Notes: generated by a model from the letters alone, not told the origin. DNA of 64,000 nucleotides from Limonium bicolor (GCA_023374045.1 CM041780.1:167019074-167083073); one strand, 5' to 3'; shown: positions 1-12,197, counted from the stretch's first letter. Translations and numbers: made by a program.

Positions 1-2423
1 AATAAGATTTCTAAGTCAATAAATCTTGGAAAAATTTCTAAACACTCCAAGTATATTATAAAGATTTTAGAAAGAGTTAGAACATTGTTTTGAAACATAA
101 AAGTCAATATAAAATTCTAGAAACCCTAAAGCTTCTCAAGCCTTGCTAGGGTTGACTTTTTGAGAATGGTCAAACCATCCCATGAATCCTATACCAATAA
201 ATAGGTTATGGAAAACCATGAAGATCGATAAAAAGAACGTCAAAAATGGATCATCCTAGCCAAAGTTATGATAAAATGAAGTTTAGAGCCAAAATTTTGG
301 AAAAAATGCTAATGTTGCAAGTCTGCTGACTCACCCGCGCGCCTCTGGGATACGCGCCCAACACTTAGCCGATTTCTATCTCCATGTTTTCCGGTAACTG
401 ACTACAGATTTTGCCCTAACTTGTGACCTCCATATCTTTCTCATCTTTTGGAATTTTTGAGTGTCGTCTTCTTTGTTGTCTTCTCCTACACTTCCTCTTT
501 ACACCAATAACTCACACTAAACCTAGATCATCCTACATCAATCGGAAATTCGATCCAAAGTAGCCACCCTGCGAAACCGAAAACGTAGATTCCAGTTTCC
601 TTCGATTTAAGGTAAAGTTTGTCTTGCCATAACTTCCTCATCTTTCCACCAAAATTCGATTTATATAGCTCGTTGTGTAGCCCTTTAATCCCACTACAAC
701 TTCTGTGTTGATGACCAAGGCTGATTCATAACCGATTGGGAGAGCGAGACATCTAAAGATCTCGATTCACCATTGCATAAAATCATACCGAAACACAAGG
801 TATAAACTCGTAACTTTTAGCTCCGATTTCTTTCTGTGTAGTGCAAGTTAGAGTGAGTTCATGCTATCATTATGTAGAGTTAAGTTTCCTCTTTAGATTA
901 AGCCCAAGAACAAGTTCTAACTCGATCTGTACTGAAACTTATAGCGTTGTAAAGTTGGCTACTCAATCGGTTCGTAAAGGGGGAATTTTTCCAGAATCCG
1001 ATTTCAAATTCATTCGATTCGTGCAATTCCGGTAAGTTTTCTTCAAATTCTTTCGACCTTGCTAATCTATATTACATTATCGGTCAAAACCATGTTCCAA
1101 TTGCATCTATTACACGTTAGGTTGAGAGAATTTGCTAGATTTGTAATTGGAAACCCAAACTAAACCCTAACCTCGAACCAGAATAAAAAACCATTGAATT
1201 CTGCATGTTAGCTAGCGAATTTGGTATCATTAGAACCGGAATTGAATTTCGAAACCATAGAAACAAAAATCATCGAATTTGGTTCTATAGATTTTGAGGA
1301 AAACGCGATTTAGTACTTGGGTAGTTCGCTGGGGTTGGGGATGAACTCGACACTCAGTGGCCGTCCGATCTTAAGTTTTAGAAACGGACGGCCGAGATTA
1401 GATCTGGGGAGTTTAAGTTGGTTATGAGTTTTAGTATTTCCAGAATTAAACCTTAACTTGTTGAATTAATTTAAATACCTTCCCGACGGTATTTTGACTT
1501 GAAATTTTAACCATAGATTCCTTATTAAATATAGTTTATTTTGATGTAAATTAATATGGTTTTGGAGTTTTTAAACGTAAGTTATGATTTTTGCAAGTTA
1601 CGGGTATTATGGAATTATTTGGTTAATTAAAAAAGATATTTTTATGAAATAAAAATTTTATAATATTATAAAATGTTATAGTTACTTTATTTAAATTTGG
1701 GAATTTTTGGACAATGGTAAATGGGTTTAAAAATTGTGTTTATGAGTTTTTTATAAGAATAACTTATAATATATGGTTTTTAATGTAACAAAAATTAAAG
1801 TATGGTTTGTTAATAAACTTTTAAGCTGGGAAAGATAAGGAAAACTAAATTAACATTTTATAACAGTATGTTTATAAATGTTTTGGGTATTAGCTTTTAA
1901 GAGAAGTGAAATTATTTACATATACGTATATATACTTATATGGGAGAATTAAAATAGAAACTTATGTTAAATCAAGGAATTTAATTATTCTACATTTTAT
2001 TTATTATATTATATGGGAGTTAATATTCTTGATTAAAACTAAGGAAAATATATATATTTACACATATATAAAAGGGAATAAGTAGTAACTTAGGGTAAAA
2101 CAGGGAGCTAATAAATCAACACTTATATTAACTAAATATTATAGGAGCTAGTATCCTAAGATATAGTAAAAGAAATACTTTATGAAACATACATGGAATG
2201 CAGATAAATATTGAAGTAATAAGATAATTTAAATACAATAAGCTACATAGGGGATGTCTTAATTAAATTCTAATACATGTATACGTATATATATTAAATA
2301 AATAATGGAAAACACTTTATTTTATAAACCGTATATCGGTTGTGGTTATGCATTAAGTTATTAAACATAATTAAATACAGTAAACTTTCTTTAAAATGTT
2401 ATGGATAAATCTTAATACATAAA

Positions 2424-2445
2424 GATATATATATATATATATATA
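2424..2445. repeat. (AT)n microsatellite
   Basis: A run of alternating AT dinucleotides lies in very AT-rich LTR sequence (about 1600-2560). The surrounding kilobase repeats short TATATA and TTAAATA motifs and carries no coding signal. Confidence 0.75.
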
Positions 2446-3307
2446 ATATGTATATAAATACATTAAAATAGATGAAGGAAATCACATTCCTTGTGGTAGA
2501 TATAATAAGAAGAATATATATATTAAACCTTAGGATTTTAATCGGTGTGTAATTAAATAGTCATTAATAACTTAAGGGTTTAATTTACACAACATAAGTG
2601 TAATATGGTCTTGGGTTAACTCACTAAGCCCAAGTCTATGAACTCCAAAAGCCCACTTAAACAATTCAAAGAGAGGTTGGGCCACTCTCGGGGTTAAATC
2701 CTAAATCGTTCCAGTTTAAACGGAATGAGCCTAACAAAAGATTTAATTAACGAAGCCTAGCCCAAATCCTTGTGAGAGAATAATGGTAAACCTGAAACTG
2801 TTAATCAGTAAGAATAGAAGGTTGTTTAGTTTATAAGTCCCTTAACTAATCAACACTTGGAACACCTTAATTATAGGTTACTATTAGGGAATTACTCATT
2901 CAAGTTAATTACTGTTCTTCACATTCCAGGTACGATTTCTTGTACTCTTATGCTTTGCTAACAAGACTTAAAGGATGTTTTGACAAACGCTAATTGAGCT
3001 TAATGGATTTCTAAAAGGAAATGGTTGTGTGACTAACTCAGCTTGTGTGTCTAATTGAGCCTTGAATGTGAAACTTACATGGTCATTTGGTTCCTTCTAT
3101 TTGGTTGTTTCATTAGACATTAACTGCTTAGGGTTTACGCTTCTGCACTCTGTAGGACTGAGTGTTTTGGTATTGCTCTGGGTAGTTAGTGATCTAGTAG
3201 GAATATGGAGAAGGACAATCTTGGTAAATTTTTCTTTTGACTCTGGATTTCGTTTCATCCATGAGTTAGGTCTTGTTGTTTCGACGTGCGCGCGTCTTCA
3301 ATGGTAA

Positions 3308-3397
3308 CAGTGAGGGGTTGTATATCCCCTGTCCCAAAAGGGACGTAGTAGACAGTGAGGGGCTGTATATCCCCTGTCCTAAAAGGACGTACTTGGC
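3308..3397 (+). repeat. Two tandem ~45-bp units with short hairpins
   Basis: The unit starting CAGTGAGGGG occurs at 3308 and 3353, and a third degenerate start (GGTGAGGG) follows at about 3398. Each unit holds a GGGG..CCCC inverted pair around TTGTATAT or CTGTATAT. A second stem follows: GTCCC/GGGAC in unit 1 and GTCCT/AGGAC in unit 2. The stem base changes on both sides, so pairing is retained. Confidence 0.7.
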
Positions 3398-4040
3398 GGT
3401 GAGGGCCATCTCTCCCAGTTGATTTGTTTCCACTCTTGAGTTATGGGTTCTTGGATCTCTTCTTTCATTCCTAGTCCTTGTGACTACTTGGGTCTTTCTA
3501 CTCCTAACTGGAATTGGTTCTAACTTGAGCATTGGATGTTCACTAACTCATGGTGTGGTTTTTGGATTGACTAACTTTACCTTTCTGTTATTTATCTTTA
3601 TCCTTAACTTGTTATCTTGATTTAGTGATTTTAAAGTGTCTTGTTTCCCTGTTTTGCTTTCAAGAGTTTGATTTCGAGTTACTGTTTATTTTGAAGAGTT
3701 ATGTTTTAAATATTGTTTTGGAGAATTGTACCAGTTCCATTCCAGGGAACTGACCCACCCCTCTCGGGGTGGGCTGCTTGGTTTTATCTTGCAGGTACAA
3801 GTTATTTTACAGGTGGCCACGAAAAGAATGAGTGATTGGGATGGGATTAGGTTTTGTGGAGAGTTTATGTGTTTTATTACTGTTTTATTTTTGTTAAGTT
3901 TTCTCGAGGTTCAGGCCGTGACAGTTGTAATCTTTTAGTTGTAAATTGGTGAGGTTTGGTGCCGGGTGTTTGGAACCCGATGGTCTGTACGCCTTTAGTA
4001 TTTTATTTCCGCTATAAATATGTTAAATAGGGGCGTTACA

Positions 4041-4876
4041 TGGAGTGTTATGGTGTTACGGGAGAAAATGAATAAAAGAGAATGGTGGAGTGCGGTGTTG
4101 TTGTGTGATCGATTCTGTGTTTTCTTTAATCTCCCGTGTGTGTTTTATCGTAGAAGGAGCTGGGTTTTTATAGAAGCAAGGAGGAGGAAGAAGACAGAGC
4201 TGGAGCACGCGTGAGGAATTTAAGGAGTGCGGCGGCGCCTGATATTGCTGATGGGGTAGATAGATATGTTTGCAAGTGCCGCAAGAAAAATGGGGAAGAC
4301 AGTCGGCGCGTCAATTTTTCTGGATCCGGGTTGCTTTTAGACGCGTGCTTGTTTGTGTCCTTGCATAAATGGGCGGACGTCTCTATCTTTTGTCCGGCCT
4401 TATTTGGGCGGACATCTCTAATTTTCTGTCCTTGTTTCTTGTCCGGCCATTTATCCACGGACAGGGCATGGACATTTCTTTCTTGTCCGGCCATTTTTAC
4501 ACGGACAACCATGGTCTTCTTTTCCTGTCCTGCCTTATTTCATCGGACATGTTATGTCCTGCCTTTTTTGGGCGGACATGTGTTCAATTTCGACGCGTCC
4601 GAACCAGTGTCCGGACCAGCCTGGTTCGGACGAAAATTAGTTGCTTCTAAAATATTCGTTCCAGCTCCGATTTAAGATCCGTTTACGCCTATGCGTTCGT
4701 CTCTTCGTCTACTTTGCTTCTAGCTTGGTTTTCCTCATGTTTAACCAATAAATCTGTAAGATAACCTATAAAACATAAACTAGAGGAAAACTAACCAAAG
4801 TGGAGAAATGAGCAAGAAAAGTGCTAATATAATATATGAAATACACCCATAAAAATGCTCATTTGGACACTTATCA
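4041..4876 (-). repeat. Athila 3' LTR, first ~836 bp only
   Basis: This matches 14472-15320 nearly base for base with small indels and substitutions, for example GGAAAACTAACC here against GGGAAACTAACC there. On the minus strand it starts TGATAAGTGTCCAAATGAGC at 4876, immediately after the PPT. The match stops at 4041, where the left-hand LTR element ends in TTACA. The other LTR copy continues for about 880 bp beyond this point once its hAT insert is removed, so this copy is interrupted rather than naturally short. Confidence 0.88.
4391..4578. repeat. Array of five 24-26 nt hairpins in the Athila LTR
   Basis: Stems of type TGTCCG/CGGACA occur at 4391-4414, 4440-4463, 4483-4508, 4526-4549 and 4555-4578. 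The left arms read TGTCCGGCC or TGTCCTGCC, the loop is T-rich, and the right arms end CGGACA. A half copy (GGGCGGACG) precedes the array near 4370. The same array lies at about 14820-15024 in the other LTR with a few changes. The position within the LTR suggests a U3/R regulatory or structural role, which is inference. Confidence 0.75.
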
Positions 4877-4890
4877 CACCCCCACACTTA
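4877..4890 (-). other. Polypurine tract of the Athila element
   Basis: The minus strand reads TAAGTGTGGGGGTG directly before the LTR start TGATAAG. This is the purine-rich primer expected for plus-strand DNA synthesis. Two further copies of the AAGTGTGGGGG core lie upstream in the element at 5625-5635 and 5845-5855. Confidence 0.85.
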
Positions 4891-6088
4891 TCTTTTTGCT
4901 TGTCCTCAAGCAAAACCATGTACCCAAGTAAGTAGGGAATGCTCAATACTAACAAATATTATTATGAAGGGTATGATAAGGGGGTGAACAGTTCATGATC
5001 TTATACTTTTTGAGGAGTGTGATCCATCAACTGCTGGTGGTACAGGTGTGCTCAGGGTAAAAAATAAAAATTAGAGTTTCGGGGTATGATCCGGAGTGCT
5101 TCAATGCTTCTCAGTTTTGGTGACTTTGAGAACTTTTACCACGGCCAACTTCTCTCAAGAATGGGCATTGAGGAGAAAACAAAAGGAAAAATAGATTTAT
5201 GCATTTTGTTTCACTTTTGCATAAGAGATGAGAAGATAATATTTAGGCTTCAAGCCTTTGTATTTAAGAACACTCAACTCTCATTTGTTGGTTACCAATG
5301 GCGTCTCGCAAGTCCCTTGTTTATTTTTATTTATTATTTTTTTTAGACAGAGAAGCACTCCTTAGCAATCCCTAATAGAGAAGACAGAAAGAACCCCTGA
5401 GCAATAAAAATCCAACCATTGAAGATCATTTGATCACACCGCATAAAAAAAATGCTCCTAAAAAATAATCAAAATGCTTACCATTTATCCTACAATTCAT
5501 AACAGTATTTGTTATTAGAGAACTAACTACATCAGCAGGGTCCATAATTTTAAATTTTTAGACAAACACAAGATAAGCAAAGAGATTAAACATTTTAGCA
5601 CAAAATTTCACCGAAAAAGGCACTCCCCCACACTTAAATTGAACAATGTCCTCATTGTTCACCAGAAAAACAAGGGAAAGTTTCAGAAGACCTTTTCGGA
5701 AAGTAGATAAAATAGAGAAAAACACAAATGTCACAAATAAACATTTTAGCACAGGAGCTCTCCACAGCAGAATTTAGCAAAAAAAAGCATAATTAAAGAA
5801 ACTGGTACTCCCCTGAGATTATTTTTGCTAGCGTTATAGGAGTTCCCCCACACTTGAGCTTCAGCCGCAAGTAGCGTAGCTTGGTGGCGGTGTAGACATG
5901 AAGTTGCACCTGCATAAGACACTAGAAGCAACCATACTACAAACGGGGTAAGTGTTAGCAAAAACAGTATTTAAAGAGAACCTAAAAATTAAGAGAGCAT
6001 AAAAGCAAATAAAAGAAAAGTTCATCCGGGTTGCCTCCCGGAAAGCTGCCCTTCTTTAACGTCTTTGGCTAGACGCTTTGAAGCGTAC
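4891..6088 (-). other. Athila non-coding region between pol and the PPT
   Basis: About 1.2 kb separates the end of pol from the PPT. No env-like reading frame is present; only short chance frames occur. Near its pol side (6025-6042) is the perfect hairpin TCCGGG-TTGCCT-CCCGGA, which on the minus strand contains GGGAGGCAACCC, a motif I associate with Athila elements just after pol. Two extra PPT-like cores (see the PPT entry) also lie here. Confidence 0.7.
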
Positions 6089-7066
6089 TCAAATCTGAGG
6101 ATCTTGTAGAATTATTGCATGAGCATCAACTTTCTCGAGATTACCACCCTGGTAATGCTTTAGTCTAGACCCATTTACCATGAAAGTTTGTCCTTTAGAA
6201 TCTACCAACTCAACTGATCCGTATTGGGTGACCTTGGAGACAGTAAAGGGTCCAGCCCAATGGGATTTTAGTTTACCAGGAAATAGCTTCAACCTGGAAT
6301 TGAGCGGTAGAACCAAATCTCCTATATGGAACTCCCGTTTAAGGATCATCTTGTCGTGCCACTTCTTGGTTTTCTCTTTGTAGATTCGGTTATTTTCGTA
6401 GGCATCCTCTCGAAACTCTTCTAACTCGGTAAGCTGAAATTTTCGTTTGTCACCTGCTCTCAGTAGATCAAAGTTTAGTGCTTTCACGGCCCAGAATGAT
6501 TTGTGCACGAGCTCGACCGGTAAATGACAAGCTTTGCCGAAGACCAATCGATATGGGGACATTCCGTTGGGTGTCTTGTAGGCTGTTCTATATGCCCAGA
6601 GTGTATCATCCAGCTTCAGGGACCAGTCTTTTGTTGAAGAATTAACTGTCTTTTGCAGGATCCACTTCAATTCTCAGTTAAAGACCTCAGCCTGGCCATT
6701 TGTTTGAGGGTGATAAGGCAAGGCTACCTTGTGTCTCACTCCGTATTTTGTCATTAAGGCTGTGAACTGCTTATTACAGAAGTGCGATCCTTGGTCACTG
6801 ATTATAGCACGTGGGACTCCGAACCTTGTAAATATGTTCTTCTTCAAGAACTTAAGTACTACCTTTGCATCATTTGTGGGAGAGGCGATAGCTTCCACCC
6901 ATTTAGTCACATAGTCGACTGCTACTAAGATGAAGAGGTTTGAGCAAGACAAAGGAAAGGGACCCATGAAGTCAATGCCCCACACATCGAAAGGTTCTAC
7001 CTCTAGTATGATTTTGAGAGGCATCTCATGTTTTTCTGGAGGTGTTCCCAAGTCTTTGGCACTCAT
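6089..7066 (-). pseudogene. Athila integrase, broken
   Basis: Two adjoining minus-strand frames, 7066-6674 and 6670-6089, together give an integrase catalytic core and C-terminal part. Visible motifs are [13 protein letters not shown] (first Asp), ISDQGSHF (second Asp), [12 protein letters not shown] (Glu), then [35 protein letters not shown] and a C-terminal AGPFTVSKV region. A single in-frame stop after EVFN (about 6671-6673) separates them, so one change accounts for the break. The protein would insert element cDNA into the genome. The zinc-binding H2C2 region expected upstream (7067-7313) is too decayed to read. Normal context is the 3' end of pol, followed by the non-coding region and LTR. 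Confidence 0.88.
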
Positions 7067-7313
7067 CGCAGGAAGCTACAAAGGAATGGCAGTCTCTATG
7101 CAAGGTTTTCCAGAAGAAACCTGATTGAAGTACCTTAGCTGCTGTTCGAGCTGGCCCATGATGTCCTCCGGCTTCAAGAGAGTGACAATGTCATAGAATG
7201 CTTTGGATTTCATTTCGGGGCACACATCTTCTCACCATCCCGTCTGCACAGACCTTGAAAAGGAGAGGGTCCTCCCAGTAGTAATGTTTTACATCTGAAA
7301 AGAACTTCTTGTT

Positions 7314-7637
7314 CTATTGGTAGGTTAGCCCATGTGGTATTACTCCTCGTGCTAGGTAGTTGGCCATGTCAGCGCACCATGGATCACCAGTGTCGCCAAT
7401 CATAAAAATGGACTCATCTGGGAAGAATTCATTGATGGATGTGCCATCACTTGGTGCCTCTATGCGAGATAAGTGGTCTGCTACTACATTATGCACTCCT
7501 GGCTTGTCTCTGATTTCAATCTCAAATTCTTGTAGTAGGAGGAGTATCCACCGGAGGAGTCGGGGTTTGGCATCTTCTTTGGCAAATAGATACTTCAGAG
7601 CGGAGTGATCGGTGTGAATTATTACTTTGCTTCCCAA
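7314..7637 (-). pseudogene. Athila RNase H domain, broken
   Basis: The fragment starts [19 protein letters not shown] and continues with a [17 protein letters not shown] stretch and [14 protein letters not shown]. These are the C-terminal RNase H motifs of Ty3/gypsy polyproteins, including the HTDHSAL and ADHLSR signatures. It is in frame-shifted continuity with the RT fragment to its right; the two are separated by a stop near 7640. The domain removes the RNA strand during reverse transcription. Confidence 0.85.
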
Positions 7638-7646
7638 GAGATATGA

Positions 7647-8878
7647 TCAGAATTTATCCAGAGCAAAGACTACTGCTAGAAGTTCCTTCTCAGTAGTTGA
7701 ATAATTCTTCTGAGCATCGTTGAGGGTTCTACTTGCATAGTATATAGTTCTCAAGGTTTTCTCCTTCTTTTGACATAAAGCGGCACCCACTGCGTAGTCG
7801 CTGGCGTCGCACATAATTTCGAATGGAAGGCTCCAGTCTGGTGATATCACAATGGGGGCGGAGATGAGGCATTCTTTTAGTGTGTTGAAGGCTTGTAGGC
7901 ATTTGTTAGTGAAATTGAATTTGACGTCTTCAACTAGGAGATCACATAGAGGCTTCGAAATCTTGGAAAAATCCTTGATAAACCTTCTATAGAATCCAGC
8001 ATGGCCAAGGAAGCTTCTGATGTCTTTCACTGTCATAGGTGGTGGTAATTTTTCAATGACTTCGACCTTGGCTTTGTCAACTTCAATGCCTTTCGAAGAT
8101 ATTTTATGCCCAAGAACTATTCCTTCTTTAACCATGAAATGGCATTTTTCCCAGTTAAGCACAAGGTTTGTTTCTTCACACCGGGTGAGGATAGCGTCCA
8201 GATTGTTTAAACAGGATTCGAAAGTGAGACCAAAGACAGAGAAGTCGTCCATGAAGACCTCGATGCTCTTCTCAAGGTAGTCGCTGAAGATTGACATCAT
8301 GCATCTTTGAAATGTGGCTAGGGCATTGCATAGACCAAAAGGCATCCGATTATATGCAAATGTCCCGTATGGGCATGTGAATGTGGTCTTTTCTTGGTCT
8401 TCTAAGGCAATGGGTATTTGAAAATATCCTGAATAGCCGTCCAGGAAGCAGTAGTAATCTTGCCCAGCCAATCTTTCCAGCATCTGATCAATGAAAGGTA
8501 AAGGAAAGTGGTCCTTCCACGTGGCGCTGTTCAGTTTCCTGTAGTCGATGCAGACTCTCCAGCTCGTTGTGGTTCTCTAGGGGATTAGATCACCCTTGTC
8601 GTTGGGGACCACAGTGAGACCTCCTTTTTCCGGGACAACTTGAACGGGGCTCACCCATTTGCTGTCAGAGATGGAGTAGATTATCCCAGCGTCAAGTAGT
8701 TTGAGCATTCTTTCTTTACTACGTCTTTCATGTTGGGATTGAGCATTCTCTGTGGTTGGACTAAAGGCTTATAGGTATCTTCCATGTATATGTGATGTGT
8801 GCAGAAATGGGGGTTGATACCTTTGATATCCGAGATGGACCAGCCTATCGCCTTCTTATGGTTCTGAAGGATCCTCAC
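7647..8878 (-). pseudogene. Athila reverse transcriptase, broken
   Basis: The main frame 8483-7647 (about 278 codons) contains YYCFLDGYSGYFQIPI, FTCPYGTFAYNRMPFGLCNA, the catalytic FMDDFSVFG (variant of YxDD) and FLGHAGFYRRFIKDFS. It ends with the RNase H start FEIMCDASDYAVGAALCQ and ARTLNDAQKNYSTTEKELLA-type sequence. An upstream fragment (8878-8681) holds the thumbprint QRMLNPNMKDVVKKE. The stretch between 8681 and 8484 still reads as RT (GGLTVVPN, WRVCIDYRKLN-like) but has stops. The catalytic Asp pair is kept, yet the reading frame is interrupted several times, so the copy is inactive. Confidence 0.9.
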
Positions 8879-8890
8879 AAGACGTTCCTC

Positions 8891-9202
8891 CTATGTACTT
8901 GTTAGGGATGAAGAAATAATAACAGGTAGTGTACAAAGATCAGAAAGATAGACATACTTCAGGTGTGAAGGTAATGGTTTCATTTCTACGAGAGGGGGTT
9001 GTTCAATTGATGGTGGTATCTTTTGAGTAGAATGCTCTAATGGTTCTGGTGGTGGGTAGCTTGGTTTGGTATATAATTTTCTTTTATCCAGAGCTACTAC
9101 CATTTTGATTGTGTCAGGGTGCATTGGTCGGTTATCACAGGATTCAGCTAAAGCATTTTCACAAGCATCATTACGAATAATAGCAGATGAATTATCATGC
9201 AC
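8891..9202 (-). pseudogene. Athila protease-RT linker fragment
   Basis: The minus-strand frame contains PSIEQPPLVEMKPLPSHLKY, the conserved proline-rich linker between protease and RT in Athila-type polyproteins. It is separated from the RT fragment by a frameshift or stop around 8880-8890. No enzymatic motif is present. Confidence 0.75.
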
Positions 9203-9235
9203 AATAGAGTCGACAATGTCTATGGAAAAGGTATC

Positions 9236-9717
9236 TTATATATGAGCGGGTTTCTTTATAACTTTGGACATGTCGTATTCTAAAGTTTCATTATGCAGTC
9301 TTAAAATGATTTTTCCTTTTTCAACGTTGATTAATGCTCTAGCAGTTCTCATGAAAGGTCGTCCTAAGATTAAGGGCACCCTAGTGTCTTCTTCCATATC
9401 AATCACAATAAAATCAGCGGGGAACACAAAAGTTCCTACAGTAACAATAAAATCTTCTATTATCCCTTTTGGGAATACTAAAGATCTATCTGCTAATTGT
9501 AATTGAATAGAATAGGCATGCATTCACCAATCTTAAGTTTGTTGAAAGTTGAGAGTGGCATTAAATTGATACTAGCTCCTAGATCACATAGCCCACTACC
9601 ACAATCAACATTATCAATGGAACATGGAATAATTGGCAAACCTGGGTCTCCAAGTTTTGGAGGGAGGTTTTTTAGAAGCACTGCTGACACTTCCTGCGTA
9701 AGGTGCACAATTTCCAC
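9236..9717 (-). pseudogene. Athila aspartic protease, frameshifted
   Basis: Two overlapping minus-strand frames (9717-9493 and 9523-9236) form a retropepsin-like protease. The first carries CDLGASINLMPLSTFNKL, where DLGAS occupies the DT/SGA active site. The second carries LQLADRSLVFPKGIIEDF, a beta-strand region around FVFPADFIVID, and LILGRPFMRTARALI. The overlap of 30 bases in different frames marks a frameshift near 9500. The protein would process gag-pol. Confidence 0.85.
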
Positions 9718-9720
9718 TTC

Positions 9721-11565
9721 CTACAACGATCTTTTGTTTGTGATGATATCCTTCACGAACTTTGCGTATATTGGTATTTGTTTCAAAGCATCTGCAAAAG
9801 GAATATTAATCATTAGTTTCTTGAAGTGGGTTAGAAACTTTCCAAACTGTTCATCTAAATTTTTCTTTCTTTTTCTGTTTGGAAAAGGAAGTGGGGGAAG
9901 AATCTTAGTGAGAGAGGAAGGAGTAGATTCAGGAGGCTCCTTCGCCATGGAAATATTTTTCAGAGGAGGAGGGGCTTCTTCAGCATCTTCTTGTTCTTCT
10001 TCTTGATCTTCTTGAGGCTCGTGAGCTTGCTGTTCTTGATTATCAATATCATCTCGGGGAAGGGATGAGTTGAGCGGCCTACCACTTCTTAAAGTCACTG
10101 CCTTGGCATGTTCTCTTGGATTTGGATTTGGCTGACTAGGGAAGGTACCAGGTGGCCTTTGTGCAAGCTGCTGGCTGATTTGCTCCAACTGTTGGCTGGT
10201 TTGTTGTATCTGGGCTTCAACCCTTCTGTTAGTGGCTTCTTGATCCACGAGTCTGGTTTGGGTCGAAGTCACGAATCCCTTCATTAGGTTTCTGAATTCC
10301 TCATTTGGATCAGCAGAGGATGAGGATGGTTGTTGTTGGTGGTGGAAACCAGGAGGGGCACCTTGTGCTCTATAACCCATATTAGAGTTTGGTTGGGGTC
10401 TATTTCCCTGATAGGTATTGGAACTGTTGTTCTGCCCCCCTTGGTTCTGATCATTGTTTTTCCATGAGAAATTCGGGTGATTTCTCCATGGGTAGCTGTT
10501 GTTGATGTTATTGTTGTAGGAATTACCGGGGCAGTTTCCTATGAAGGGTACATCTTCGTACTCGCTTTTACCTTCGCATTGATGGGTTTCATGAGGACCG
10601 GCGCATATGGCACATCCTTCTGCAGATGAACCTGGAGGTGAGGAAGCTATTGTCTTTACGATTTCGTTTTGAGATGTTGTTAGCTTTTCCACCATCTTTG
10701 CAAGGGACGAGATCTGGGCCGATAAATGATCCGTAGGCTCAACGTGGAGTAGGTCTGCTGCTCGTGGCGTTCTTCCTTTGGATCTCGTCCACTGTCTTGT
10801 ATTGCTCGTCATGGTTTCGAGAGGGTTCATCCCTTCTTGAGGAGATTTCATCATGAAACTTCCTCCTGCAGAGGAATTTACGAGTAGTCAGTTTCCATCA
10901 TCCAGGCCATTGAAGAATGACAGGCAGAGGGATTGATCGTCGAGAACACTTCATCAGCATATCCTTGAATCCGTCCCATGCGTCGTATAACGTTTCTCCC
11001 GGTTCCTGACAGAATGTGTTGATTTCTCCGATCAATTGCCTTGTTCTACTGGTTGGGTAGTATTTGGCAAGAAACTTCTGGGCCATTTGCAGTCATGTGT
11101 GGATTGATCGAGAGGGAAGACTTCGGTACCACCTTTTGCTGAATCTGACAACGAGTGAGGAAATAGTTGTAGGCGGATTCTTTCTTTGACGGTGCCGGTT
11201 TGACCAAAGGAATTACAGAAGTCTAGGAAGAGACTTAAATTATTCGGGGCTTCATCTGGATTTGCTCCACTAAACTTGCCTAAATCCCGGACGGTGGTGA
11301 TGTAGTGGGTTTTGAAAGCCCATCGTCCGGTTTCTTGCGGTGTTAGTTCGGGGAGAACTATGGCTGATGCCCTTCCTTCAGTATCCGGTTGGTGGTAATC
11401 AGAGAGAGCACGGTGTTGTGGTTGATTTTCGTGGTCCATTTCATCTATGACTTGGTTTTCGGTCATGTCATGATTTCTCTGGTTTCTTCGTTCTTGTAGT
11501 AGAGTGCGCTCGGGTTCAGGTCTCGAACTGATTGATGGAGAACCTAGGGTTCGAGTGTTTAGCAT
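9721..11565 (-). pseudogene. Athila gag, broken
   Basis: Three minus-strand pieces (11565-11032, 11086-10898, 10854-9721) make up gag. The likely start is the Met at 11565, about 630 bases after the PBS. The N-terminal part has the Athila-like WAFKTHYITTVRDLGKFSGA and the capsid-like region FLDFCNSFGQTG. The middle piece has FLAKYYPTSRTRQLIGEINT and ETLYDAWDGFKDMLMKC. The last piece has a zinc-knuckle-like CAICAGPHETHQC, a long Q/N/P-rich linker, and KKLMINIPFADALKQIPIYA, the junction leading to protease. The breaks are frameshifts near 11080 and 10890. Gag forms the particle and binds genomic RNA. Confidence 0.88.
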
Positions 11566-12197
11566 GCACAGAAGATAATTTGATTTGTGAGAAATTGCGA
11601 AATTAACATTAAATAGATAAATAAAAGCAGAGATATTTAAATAGGCTGATAAACTTTAATTAAACAAAAATTATTTTTTTTAACAAGAGTAAAAAAACCA
11701 AAAATAAGTGAACAAAAAGGAACAAAAAAATAAATGCAGTTTAAGTAAATAATAAAATTAAAATAAAGAAAAAGGCAGAATTAAATTGCGGGAATTTAAA
11801 TGACAAAGGAATTTAAATAACAGGGGAATTTAAATGACAAGGAAAAATAAAGAACTGAATTTAAATGACAATTAAATAAAGAACTGGAATTTAAATGACA
11901 CAAATTTAAATGACAGAATTTAAATGTTAGTAATTAGATTACTAAATTTAAATGTTAGAAATTAGATTACTGAAATTTAAAGGACAATGAAAATATAAAT
12001 AACTGGAAATTAAATGACAGGAAATTTAAATGACTGGAATTAAATAACTGTATTTAATGCGATATTTAATTTGCTGGAATAAGTAAATAACAAAAATTAA
12101 TAGAAATAGAATAAACAAACAGCAAAATAGTATAAACAGAATATTATAATATAGCAAGTGAATTACCGAAAACTAGGGGAAATTGATGGAATCAATC
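11566..12197 (-). repeat. Athila leader between PBS and gag, A-rich short repeats
   Basis: Plus-strand text from about 11780 to 12060 repeats GAATTTAAATGACA with spacing of roughly 14-25 bases and many small variants. The remainder is A-rich and non-coding. On the element strand this is the T-rich 5' leader of the genomic RNA. Confidence 0.75.

Larger units (their letters stand above)
1..4040 (+). mobile_element. Long LTR (3' part) of a Ty3/gypsy-like retrotransposon, truncated by the window edge
   Basis: AT-rich non-coding DNA ends at 4040 with GGGGCGTTACA, the reverse of the TGTAACGCCCC start common among plant Ty3/gypsy long LTRs. The approach to the end (CGCTATAAATATG, then TTAAATAGG) also looks like an LTR terminus. 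No start (TGTAAC..) is visible, so the element begins left of the window and its LTR may be at least 4 kb, or the left part may be internal sequence. At 4041 the sequence switches abruptly to the Athila LTR seen in full at 12222-15320. The simplest reading is insertion of this element into that LTR, with the missing LTR half lying left of the window. Only short chance frames occur. Lineage is not established; a Tekay/Del-like chromovirus is one possibility. Confidence 0.6.

Noticed and set aside
4211..4675. 154-codon plus-strand frame in the Athila LTR (also 14642-15094)
   Set aside because: It overlaps the hairpin array in an LTR, has no domain, and the second copy differs by frame-changing indels.
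4891..6088. Env-like gene of the Athila element
   Set aside because: No frame longer than about 90 codons and no transmembrane pattern in the expected orientation.
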